From the NCBI GenBank assembly GCA_905250115.1, contig CAJNOI010000072.1, positions 298,932-362,931 of the forward strand: DNA of 64,000 nt, read 5' to 3'. The DNA comes from Adineta steineri. Taxonomy: Eukaryota > Rotifera > Eurotatoria > Adinetida > Adinetidae. Position numbers and translations under genes: made by a program. Below, piece after piece: positions 22,801-32,849 of this stretch. Below the pieces are notes generated by a model. That model saw only the letters and a list, made by a program, of their open reading frames with translations. It did no database searches and was not told the DNA's origin. Numbering within the stretch: the first letter of the stretch is position 1; the number at the start of each line of letters is the position of its first letter.

Positions 22801-25523
22801 CAACGTACTTGATCACATTTATCTTCTGCAAGCATTTGTTGTAACATAGAAAATATTAAACTAACACGAATATCTTTCTATAAAAACAAAAAAATTTCTA
22901 TTCATTTTCTTATTAAATAATTGAAATGTTTACAGGTAAATGTGGTGTTAAAATACCGCATGCTTCTGCAACAAGACAACGTCTTTCGTCAAGTTTATTA
23001 TTTAAATTTTCCCAACATTGTGGTAATAATTCTGCATGTACACGTAATGGGCCACTTTGTTTAGCAAAACAAAGGCAAGCATATAATATAACTTGTCGTT
23101 GATTATATGAAGGTTTTTTATATAAATTAAATAGTGTTTTAAGTAGACGATCACGTTCATTCGTTTTTGTATGTAATATGGATGTACAAATTATTAATGG
23201 AACAAGATCCTGAAAAAAATAATAATATTATATCAATAGTTTTCAATTGTAGAAATAGGAGGGTATGGGTGGGTATATGTGATGAGCACAGACCTCATAC
23301 CAGCACACCCACACCCAACATAAGTTCATGTGGGTTTCGTATCTGTCATTCTGTAAATGGGCGATGTCAACGATATAGTATCATAATTCATGAGTCCTTG
23401 TTTAACTGTATAAGCGTTTTATTCAGATTTCTTTTTTCGGGTGCGCGAATTGAGATGGCGGGTGGGCGCCGCCTATCAGTGCTTTGGCTAGACCTTGTTT
23501 TCTGGGTGGGCGAATCGAAATTTCGGATGGGCGCCGCCCATTAGATAAAATACTGAACTGTCTTCAATACGTTATTAAAAGAAGACAAATAATTTACTTA
23601 CTAATTTTCTCGATCCATTCAAATGTGAACTAATCTTTGTAATAGTTCGTACAATTAAATCTAATAAATCTGTTTGATCTAATGAAAGTGTATTTAATTC
23701 TTGAATAATATCTTCAAATGTTTTTTGTTCATAATCATGATTTATTTCAATATCATCATCTAGTTTATCATCATTAATATTATAAGATAATGATTGACGT
23801 TCGAATGCACGTCGATAAACTTGTGGTAATTGTCTAGATGAATTTAATTGTATTGCATCTTCGATTTTAATTTCAGTTGTTGGTTCATCGGATGTTAAAC
23901 GATTTTGTAAAACTTGTAATTGTATTAAAAGATTTTTCTTTTCATGTTCTAAGCATTGGATTTCATTATTAAGATTTAATTTTTCATCTTCAATTTGATT
24001 AATTCGTTTATTATATTCAACTAAATCAAATTGCTAAAACAAAATATATATCTATGACATATAGAAATAGAAGAAATAGATTATACCATTTGTTGTACAG
24101 TTGTTTTTAGATTTTTATGTTCATCATGAATATTTTCATCAAAATTAACTAACATTGAAAAATCTTCTTTCGTTGGTTTTTCATTATCAACATTTAATTG
24201 ATGGCAATACCACCGATATAATTGATTTAAATCAGGTGGTCGAGCACAATTTAAACCAACACTATCCCAATCTTCTAAATCTGATGTATCATTTTCTTCT
24301 CCAAAAGTTACACTTGTTACTTTATAATTATTTGATAGAAGATATTCATTAATTAAATAATTTAATGTACGACGTTCAAATGGACGAACAGCTAATCCTG
24401 ATGGTATTAATGGTTGTGTGGAATTCGACGAGGATGAATTAACTGAAAGATTTTACAATACATAAATCGTATGGAAAAAAAATCTATATCTGTCTAGTGT
24501 GCGCTCTTCGCTCACTAAAAACGGTATCATAGCAACTCTTATAGACTTTAAGCCTTCTGGTCATTTCCAGAACTCTTTATAGCTCACAGGTGTAGTTTAA
24601 AATCATCTGTAGCTTATTTCGATATAAAAGTTGAATGTGTGCAGGTGAGAGAAGGAAACCCATTCGATGCTTCTTATTAATTTTACCTATACTGAATAAG
24701 ACTTATAAATCAATATTTATTTACTTTGATATTTGCCATTTCTTTCATCTGGTTTTTTATTCTGTTGTTGTTGTTGTTCATCTGCTGAATCATAAGTCAA
24801 TGTTTGTCGTAATTCTTGTATAGTATCTCGTGCTTTTCTTAATTCAAATTCTAATACAGCAACACGTTCATCATTAAAACGTAATTCACCAAATCCACTA
24901 CCACTCATTATTGGTCCACTACTACCATTACCATTATTCCAATCAATATCTTCCGAATAACGAGTTATATTATCGATTGAAGTTGAATCAAATGTTTGAC
25001 TACTTGATGTTCGAAAAAGATAATCTCCGTTTCCACCACCGCCACCACCTCCAAGAGAAATAGCATCATCAGCATAATGACTAAGATTACGAATGAATGA
25101 TGATTGTTTATTTATTGTTGTTGAAGATGAACCTTCGAAATTAGCAGGATTAGAAAAATATTCACGTAAACGTGGTAAATCATATCCATTTTCTAATAAT
25201 TCAGTATAAAATTCCAAAGCAGTTAAATAAAAACGATTTTTTAATAAAAATTTGGCTACTGTATCATATACATGCCATTTAGTACGTTTCTTTTTAATCG
25301 TAGTTACTGGTGTTTCAATTGATTGTTGTTTATGTTCATCGTCTATTTCAGATAATGAAGTTGATGATGAGGATAAATATGCATCAATATCAGTATTTTT
25401 TTCATGTTGTTGTTGTTGTTCGATAGCACTAAAAAAAGGAAATTAATTCACTATCAAAAATTTATTTTCTTCTTACCTTTTGTCAGGGTATGGTACTCGT
25501 AATAAATTTAACTCATTATCCAT
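19896..25523 (-). CDS. RELCH: RAB11-binding protein RELCH (LisH and HEAT repeat protein)
   Basis: A multi-exon gene from ATG 25521-25523 (MDNELNLLRVPYPDK) to TAG 19896-19898. Order of parts: an N-terminal LisH region with FLLKNRFLLTALEFYTELLE and PRLREYFSNPANFE; a Gly-rich linker; the coiled-coil stretch VAVLEFELRKARDTIQELRQ; a second LisH-like block (RRTLNYLINEYLLSNNYKV, then WDSVGLNCARPPDLNQLYRW); another coiled coil; and HEAT repeats to the end (LVPLIICTSILHTKTNERDR; LLPQCWENLNNKLDERRCLV; SAKRLEIATYLFEAYSALSC). This order matches human RELCH/KIAA1468, which links recycling endosomes to the trans-Golgi and helps move cholesterol. A ttgatttttcag acceptor lies 19 nt before the ATG. Four introns (about 20545-20985, 21667-21985, 23213-23603, 24444-24720) are enlarged; the first three contain repeats. 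Confidence 0.93.
20669..20830. repeat. Foldback element in a RELCH intron
   Basis: Two imperfect 52-bp inverted arms (20669-20720 and 20779-20830), both containing CCACCGGTCACCG or its complement and ending in CCGCAGG / CCTGCGG, surround a 58-bp centre. Much richer in GC than the surroundings. No clear target duplication seen. Confidence 0.75.
21774..21822. repeat. GT/CA-rich hairpin element in a RELCH intron
   Basis: GAGGGTATACGTGTGGGT is followed by ACCCACACCC after an 18-nt loop; the GTGTGGGT/ACCCACAC arms pair perfectly over 8 bp. Same family as 10425-10502, 23254-23318 and 60786-60850. Confidence 0.7.
23254..23318. repeat. GT/CA-rich hairpin element in a RELCH intron
   Basis: AGGAGGGTATGGGTGGGTAT on the left and CACACCCACACCCA on the right flank a short loop. 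Shares GAGGGTATGGGTG with the other members of this family. Confidence 0.65.
23439..23544. repeat. Direct repeat of a 41-bp GC-rich unit in a RELCH intron
   Basis: 23439-23479 and 23504-23544 are diverged copies that share GGGTG.GCGAAT.GA and TGGGCGCCGCC followed by TAT/CAT and AG. The offset is 65 bp. The GGCGCC palindrome and the composition are foreign to the surrounding sequence, so this is probably part of a mobile insertion. Confidence 0.7.
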
Positions 25524-26007
25524 ATTCACGAGATGTTTACATCTGAAAAATCAATAATCGACAATGAACTATTTTTATATAAAGATATGTAAATATATAT
25601 ATAAGTCATAAGAAATGAAAATTAAAAGACAAACAATGACTATAAATTCAAAAAAAAAGGTAAATATAAACTACAGAAAAACTTCTTTTTTCCACAAAGC
25701 GAGCCACAATCTTTCTTCCTTGATTGCCATTCTAGATAAAATAAAAGCCATATAAATATATAAGAATAAATATAACAAGAGAAACACATTTGTTGATTTT
25801 TTTGCTTGTGAGCCAAACTTGTAAATGTATTAAAATAAAAATCAAATTGCGTTTTTTTTTGGATTAATTAAATTCATATTAATTTACTAAGTTAATTAAT
25901 GTGTGTTGATTAGAATTCTCTAAAGGGTGCAAATAAATGAGCGTTACTTTTTTTTCACATGCATTAGTGCAAAGCATTTTTTTAGCATCACAGTATTTTT
26001 TTTTCAT
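25524..26007. other. Spacer between MICU 3' end and RELCH
   Basis: 484 bp, AT-rich, no gene. It holds the RELCH acceptor/leader region (25524-25560) and probably its promoter. Confidence 0.5.
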
Positions 26008-28908
26008 TCAACATAAAGCAGCGATAGAATCATACTTGGCCCGTTCACGGAAACAACGTTTAAATTGTTCAAATTTTGTACCCGATACATCGGCATACTC
26101 AGATGTCTATTTAAAAAAAAAAAATTATTATTAGTAGCCAAATTAAAAATGAAACTAAACCTGAAAGCCACGAGATAATCGATCTTTCATAACAGCCATA
26201 AATTCATCGTAACTTCTATAAAATAAATAGTTGAGAAAAAAATATATTACAAATAAATGAGCGTATTTACAAATGTTGATCATCATCAGCATCGAATATT
26301 CGAAAAATAAGACCAATTACTTCTGTATCAAGCTCAAAACCAGTAGAAATTTTGACAGCTCGTTGAAATTCCGCTGAAAATTGAAAACAAAATACAAGCT
26401 GATATTTATTTAAAGATTAATCATTTATATTCATTTTGATAGTAATTCTATATCTTGCAAAATTATCACGTTAAGGTTATAACCTATCTATATCTCGATA
26501 CTCACCTTGTGAAATTGGTTTATTTGATAATTGATGAAAACGCATGGCAATACTGAATTCTTCAAGATTATTAAGAAATGTAAAGAATTGCTTATATTGA
26601 TCAAATGTAATACCCTATGTGTAACATACAAAAATTAATCAAAGAACGAATAAAAGTGTTTTTTTCTTCATACATTTGCATCACTAGCTGTTTTTTTAAC
26701 CTTCTTTAAAATAATTCTTTTCGTATCACGATCAAAATCTGTATATCGTAAAAGTATTTCGGTAAAATCCAAATCAGATATTGTTTTAAATCCATGTGAA
26801 AATTCATTAAATTCAATTTCAAGTACTTCTAATTGAAGATTTTCCATAAAACTATTTTAAATAAATAGATATATATTATTTAGAAATAACAATATATTTA
26901 TTCTACCGTTTAAATTCTGTATAATTTAATGTATCACGGCCATTTTTTCCAAAGAAATGTAAAAGTAATGTTGTATCAGTTTGTTTATGTTCTTGTACCT
27001 ATAAAAAGAAATTAATAGATTCATTTCATTTTAAAAATGAGGAAATGAATATCAAAATTTCCAAGAACCAAGTAAAATTCAGTATCAAGCATCAAAAAGA
27101 GTGCGTAACGTGCAAATTAAAAGTTATTGTCTTATTTATTATTGTATATGTATTTTATCATACGTACGACATCTAATTCCTTTATAGATGATGTTTTTAT
27201 TGATTTTTTCTTTTGTATATCGAAGACTGATTTTAAAAACTAAATACATATATGTGCAAATTGTGACAAATAGTTAGTGTGTTTTTTTTTTGTTTTTTTT
27301 TAGTAATAATAATAAAACAATATTTAGGAACAAAGAGCAAATATATGCATAGATATATTTTAATTAAACTTACATTAGAACCACTTAAATTTTTCGTCAT
27401 TGATTTTGATGTTTGTCGACGCGACATACGTTTATCACTCATTACTTTTCCAAGCTAAATTTAAAAAAAACTAATTTTTACATGAAAATAAATAGAAAAA
27501 TTTGAATATACCACAAGAAATTCATGTTTATCAACCAATTGATTACCTATCGAAAAAGTAATATTATAATCGAAATTATCTTTTATATTTATTAATTAAT
27601 AAAAACAAAATTTTAATTTATCAAGTCTAGAATTTCCCTGTAATTTGTATTTATAGTTTTAAGTGTTATAATCAAAACGAAAAATTAATAGGAGACTTTT
27701 TTTTCTATTACAAAACTGTCATAAAATGTCAATTCCTTATATGACATCTGTTACATATATGTAACGGTCTATTAAATAGCTGTATAATAAGAAAGACTGT
27801 TGCTAAAAAAACACATTAGTCTGTATAAGACTTATTATCTATAAAGAATAGTCGAAAACTTGTAATAAACTATCTGATACAGTGTTTTTTGAAGAAACTT
27901 TTTGACAATAATGTCACGAAAACGTATTAATAGCTAGTTTATTGTTTACGATTTGACATTACTCAAGTTATTTTTATTTAATCGTAATAATGAAATGATT
28001 TTAATATTACCATCTGTGTCAAACATTGCAAATGCAATTTCAAATTGTGTATGCGGTTCTAAAATAATAAATATATATATATATATTGTCAGCGAAATAG
28101 AAGATTTATTTTTACTTGTTAAAATCACCCAAAGAAATAAATATTCCGAAAACGAAATAAGACCTTTATGAAAAGAATTAATTTAATATATAAAATAATA
28201 TAATTATTATAAAAATTCTAACCAGCATCTTCAAGGTTACGAAAAAATCTTTTTGAACCTCGATGTTTTGGTGGTGTACCATATAAGATTGAATCAATTT
28301 TTTCTTCAGTTAAATGTCGACGACCAATACGAGCTATTAAAAAATAAAACAAAGAAATAGATCAGTATTTTTTGTTTTCGTTTCTATTCATACGTCTTGG
28401 TCGTTCGGTTATAACTGATTCAAGAAAATCCAATGGTGTCTAGAAGAATAATTATGTTTCAGAAACTGAATTATCTATTGAAAATTAATTTACCATATAT
28501 ATTTCATCATTATATTCAACGGAAGCAAACTCTCGAAAACGTTTTTCACGCATATTTGATACATTTTCTTTCGTTTTATCAGATTCATCTTTATTCTCAT
28601 CATTATCATCATCATCATCATCATCATCGTCGTCATCATCAATATTATCCTTGTTTCGTTCCATGAAACGACTTCGTGAAGATGATAGTCCTACATTTCT
28701 TCGTTCCTTAAAGAAAAAATAATATTTTTCTTTTTTTTTCATAACAAAATTTATCTTTATTTACATATTCAGCTGCTTGAAGTTTTAATAAAGAAATCAA
28801 ACGATTTCTTATTTGATTATTATCTTGATAAAATACAAAATACGATGATGTTAATGTTACACTTGCAATAGCAAGTGTTTGTAGATGTTTAAATAAGAAA
28901 TTTGTCAT
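26008..28908 (-). CDS. Mitochondrial calcium uptake regulator, MICU2/MICU3-like
   Basis: Multi-exon, ATG 28906-28908, stop 26008-26010. The N-terminus (TNFLFKHLQTLAIASVTLTS) can be a mitochondrial leader/membrane segment. It is followed by an Asp-rich tract of 12 D coded by (ATC)n, MREKRFREFASVEYNDEIYM, and LTEEKIDSILYGTPPKHRGS, as in the MICU N-domain. EF-hand 1 is split by an intron (FEIAFAMFDTDG / NQLVDKHEF), giving a full D-T-D-G-N-Q-L-V-D-K-H-E loop; EF-hand 2 is FDADDDQHLSYDEFMAVMKD, also canonical. Between them lie FFGKNGRDTLNYTEF and FFTFLNNLEEFSIAMRF segments typical of the family. MICU proteins gate the mitochondrial calcium uniporter. The C-terminus FKRCFRERAK favours MICU2/3 over MICU1. 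The start lies 23 bp after the stop of the upstream gene. Confidence 0.88.
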
Positions 28909-28931
28909 AATATTACATCTAAAACAAAAAA
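28909..28931 (-). promoter_or_regulatory. Intercistronic trans-splice acceptor candidate before MICU
   Basis: The whole 23-bp gap between the stop of the 215-aa gene and the MICU ATG reads, on the minus strand, a T-rich tract TTTTTTGTTTTAG then 10 nt. There is no room for a separate promoter, and the only recognisable signal is a 3' splice site. Confidence 0.7.
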
Positions 28932-30216
28932 TCAACTAAGTTTTATTTGTATTTGACGAATAATCTGAAGAGGTACTAGAAAGAAAATGATATACGAGAT
29001 AAAAAAATTATTTGTTATTAAATTAGTACCTGAAATTGAAGGTAAACGAGAAGAAAGTAATTCTAAAACAGTTGATAAATGTTTAATAGATTTCATACTT
29101 GATAAATCAAGAAAATTGACTTGAATTTCAAGACATCTAGGAAACAAAAGAAATTTTGTTTGATTTTATAATCGAAATTTTGAATTTATAACCTTACAAT
29201 TCATAATAAAATTGCCCAGCAATAGGAAATTGTTCACTAAAATGAACCATTTCAAAACGAAAATATGGATCATTGAAATCAGCATCAGTTTTAGTTGTAT
29301 CAAGAAAAAGCTGAACAAATTTTGGTAATTGAAAGACTGATTTTGATATTGCTGCACCTTGTTTTTCAAGTGTACTCCTAAAGAATAAAGATAAATTAAT
29401 CCCTTAATCACCATACCGATTCTAAAATAACCGCACGAATAGAATGTAGTGGCTCCCTCAATATGCAGATAGTATGACCAAATCGAATGGTCAAAGCTTA
29501 TATCTGAAACTCTCGAAAGGTGTTGAGTAAATCTTAGCATAGACATCTATCATATTACACATCCTCGAGACATGTCTTGTCTGTTTGAAACAAAAAAAAT
29601 TTTGTTTTGGATAAAATCCACTTTTTTCGATGTCTTCAAAAACATCACTTTTGTGACTCATCTATCTCAGAGGAAGGGTAACTAAAAAAAATCTTTTTTT
29701 ACCAACTGGTTGCTTATGGGGGTTCACTCTAAAATTTACTTGCGAAGTTATTGAGTTTTATGCTTTTGGGTATTTTTATTAATGGTCACTCGAATGGCCA
29801 AGGAGAAGTAAAGGGTCAATCGAGTTCACAAGATAAGCAATATTGTTACATGTTGACAATTGTTTTATGAGTATAGATAAGTAAAAGAATTCATCTTACC
29901 ATGATTGCCGAAGTTCACGTGAAGAAGTATTTAAATCTTCGTTTAATTCACATAATTTTCCTCCAATTATTAATTCTCTTTCGCTATCAGATGTCATTTG
30001 TTGTTCTTCATTTTCATCACCATCATCATCATCATCATCATCATTGTTTCCAAGTGTTTTTTCTATATCATTAATTTGACCTGTTGCTACATCAATCAAT
30101 TGACTTAATATATTAAGAAGTTCATTAAATTTATCAATATTTCGATTGAATAATAATAAACTTTCATTTATTCTATCAATATAAACATTTTTCTTTTTTG
30201 TTGATAAAACACTCAT
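28932..30216 (-). CDS. Unrecognised 215-aa coiled-coil protein
   Basis: Four exons (29900-30216, 29198-29377, 29030-29136, 28932-28975) join in frame to 216 codons. The N-terminus is helical (INESLLLFNRNIDKFNELLN; LSQLIDVATGQINDIEKTLG), then an acidic tract with 7 D, then further helices (LTS-like TSSRELRQSWSTLEKQGAAI; FRFEMVHFSEQFPIAGQFYY; MKSIKHLSTVLELLSSRL). No family was recognised; it looks like a cytosolic complex subunit. Intron 1 (29378-29899, 522 bp) is about ten times the normal size and may hold an insertion. The gene is the middle member of a tight three-gene cluster: 19 bp after the PTPMT1 stop and 23 bp before the MICU start. Confidence 0.75.
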
Positions 30217-30235
30217 CTAAAATTAATAAAAAAAT
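30217..30235 (-). promoter_or_regulatory. Intercistronic trans-splice acceptor candidate, 19 bp
   Basis: The entire gap between the PTPMT1-like stop and the next ATG is ATTTTTTTATTAATTTTAG on the minus strand: a T tract ending in AG directly against the ATG. The upstream stop codon itself lies in GGAATAAATT, forming an AATAAA polyadenylation hexamer. Confidence 0.75.
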
Positions 30236-31977
30236 TTATTCCGATACTTTATTTTTTTCGTCTTTCTCTTCTTGTTTTTTATTATATTCTTCCCGTAAAA
30301 GTTCAACAAAATCATGTAAACGTTTCATTTCACGTGCACCAAATATAGTACTTGGTCGGATTGAACGTATACGACGAGCAGCTTCTTCAGGTGTCATACC
30401 ATATGTATCAATTAAATAACATGCAGCTAAATTCGCACTTCGTTGACGACCTGCTTTACAATGTATATATGCTGTTTTATTTGCTTGACGTACTGTTCGA
30501 AGAAATTCAACGCCATGAAAAAGATTTTCAACTTGTGGATTTGAAAAATCTACAGTAGGTAAACGTAAATGTTGAACCTCATGTTTAGCCCAAAGACTTT
30601 GATCAGAAACATATCTATAGAAGAAGAGAATTATACATCAAAGTATGAATTGAATATAAATCTGTCACTAATTTCACAGATGAAAGAAAATATTCCATCA
30701 ACAAACATTATCCTATATCATTACACTCGGATTATCAAGATAAATAAATATAGGAATGGCATTTATCAGGAGTATGATTAATAACCTATATATTTTTACT
30801 GGACAAGGTACGATGAGATCATTCTAATTATATTATTTATGTTTGATATATAAACACTTAAGAATATTAAATAAAAGAGTCTTCAATTTCATTTCTTTAA
30901 TAGTAACATCTGCATTTATTTTGAAGACCTTCCATTATAAATATTTTCTCAAGGAATATAATTAAAAATTTACAGTGTTGTCATGAAACTTTTAGAATTG
31001 TAAGTGGGAGAGGAACAGATCAATTTTCATAGTTTTTTTTGCTAAGTTAACTATATATTTTTCTAGCTTAGATGCGATAGATCAAGAAGAAAATATTCGT
31101 TATTATCTTTATTGCGAGTAATTTTTACACGTCCAGACAGTCAATGCTTTACTATAATTCAAGACAGACTATTCAACCGAGACTTGAACTTTAGGGAGGA
31201 GGATTACTCCCTTCTTCCCGATTCGTGACAGTCGTGAAAATTTATCGTGAACCTTTATTCTTTGTTCAATTGGATACTTTCTAACTATTTATTACGAATA
31301 CAAGAGTCTCCTATTATATTCTATAGATCGAACTCTGCAGGAGACTATGATAAATTTGAATTACAATGATTCATCAAAACACAAAAACTCTATTCTAATA
31401 GAATGTAAATATATAGAAAAAAAATTGTTTTTGAAATTGTAAAGACTAAAGCAGTTCATTTTGTATTTGAGACTACCACTTGATTAATACGCTTCAATAA
31501 TCTTCTGTTTCTTGAAGCAAAAAGAATAATCAAATAGACAGATGTCTTATCAATTCACTAATGATTTTATTACAGTATTAAAACTTTTCATTGAATAGTC
31601 TTCTATGATGGCAAAAAACGAAACTGCAATTATTTTTCTTATTTAAAATATTCATTCTTTCGTTTAAAATCTAACTAAACAACAAAATCTTTTTATTATA
31701 ATAAAAACTCACGTTAATTCATAATCTTCGTTCATCGATATAACAGCATTAACTTTTTCATGTTCAATTAAATATTTTTGCATTGCAATCGTTGGTAATA
31801 TACCAACATAAACTGTATTATCAATTTTATCATAACCATTTCGAATACCAAGATATGTTAAAAGATGCGTATATCTAAATTCTATCGATAAATATATGAT
31901 ACAAAAAAATTCGATTTCTATTACCCATAACTTGGAAAAAAAAATAATCGAGCTAGATTTGGACTTATAATAGGCAT
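30236..31977 (-). CDS. PTPMT1: PTPMT1-like mitochondrial dual-specificity phosphatase
   Basis: Three exons (31925-31977, 31713-31874, 30236-30614) give 197 aa, near the human length. The N-terminus NLARLFFFPSYG fits the family's membrane/mitochondrial leader, followed by YDKIDNTVYVGILPTIAMQK and VNAVISMNEDYELTYVS. The catalytic loop is HC124KAGRQR130S, a complete CX5R, preceded by the LPTVDF strand and followed by ANLAACYLIDTYGMTPEEAA and the IRPSTIFG region. In the family the enzyme dephosphorylates phosphatidylglycerol phosphate in cardiolipin synthesis on the inner membrane. The second intron is long (1,098 bp, 30615-31712) without a visible gene. It is the first gene of a probable operon and divergent from RPL27. 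Confidence 0.9.
30615..31712 (-). other. Long intron of the PTPMT1-like gene
   Basis: Bounded by gtgagt and a tctatag acceptor. No coding frame, clear repeat or RNA gene seen; AT-rich throughout. Confidence 0.6.
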
Positions 31978-32276
31978 AAAAATATTTCAATCACTATTGA
32001 TTAATATCCTTGGTGAAAATATATTATATTATATTAATTGTAAATTCTGATTGGTTTCTTTGTCTGATCAATTAAATAATATTTCGAAAACCTCCATGTT
32101 TAGTAAACAGAGGCCGACAGGCCAAAAATGTTAACCAATCAAATGATTTAACTATTCGTCAGTCAGTCATTCATATACCTACATTTACTTATTTATTGTT
32201 GTTTTCTTTTACTTTAACTTTAACAAAAAAAAAGATCTTTAATTTTTATCCTTTAGATTATCACACCGTATCAATC
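31978..32276. promoter_or_regulatory. Divergent promoter region between PTPMT1-like and RPL27
   Basis: 299 bp between two opposite start codons, presumably holding both promoters. A tatcctttag acceptor shape ends at 32256, 20 nt before the RPL27 ATG, and a CAGTCAGTCATTCA run lies near 32159-32172. Confidence 0.5.
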
Positions 32277-32849
32277 ATGGTGAAAATTATGAAAAGTCAG
32301 AAAGTTGTTATTGTCTTAGCTGGCCGTTATGCTGGCCGCAAGGCAGTAGTAATTAAAGTAATAAAATTTTCCTTTGAATAAATTATTTTCTATGTTAGAG
32401 AAATTTTTTTTAGCCCCATGATGAAGGTAGCAATGAACGAGGTTATGGTCATGCACTTGTTGCTGGTATTTCTCGTTATCCACGAAAGGTAACAAAACGA
32501 ATGGGAAAGAAGAAACAAGCACGTCGTAATAAAATTAAACCATTCGTTAAAGTTATTAATTATAACCATTTAATGGCTACTCGGTAAATAAAGATTTGAA
32601 ATATTTTTGTAAAATAAAAATTTCTTCTTTAGATACACTGTTGATATTAACTTTGAAAAAAGTTTAATCAATAAAGAAGTATTTCGTGATGCTGGTCTCC
32701 GACGAAAAGCTCTTCGAGATGCTAAAGAAAAATTCGAAGAACGGTAAGAATGAATAAATTATTTTTGTTAAATATACATTTTGTTTTCTTTTTTATTTAG
32801 TTACAAAACAGGAAAACACAAATGGTTCTTCCAAAAATTACGATTCTAA
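32277..32849 (+). CDS. RPL27: 60S ribosomal protein L27 (eL27)
   Basis: Four exons (32277-32357, 32414-32583, 32633-32743, 32801-32849) encode 136 aa, exactly the usual eL27 length. The sequence begins [20 protein letters not shown] and carries the KOW motif region ([20 protein letters not shown]), [40 protein letters not shown] and the invariant C-terminus [15 protein letters not shown]. Introns are 49-57 bp. A structural protein of the large cytosolic ribosomal subunit. Confidence 0.98.

Noticed and set aside
24717-25217. A separate gene starting MEFYTELLENGYD
   Set aside because: This is an internal RELCH exon; the frame runs upstream through LLTALEF and is preceded by further RELCH exons.
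29378-29899. Mobile element in the 522-bp intron of the 215-aa gene
   Set aside because: Size is suspicious, but no terminal inverted repeats or target duplication could be found.
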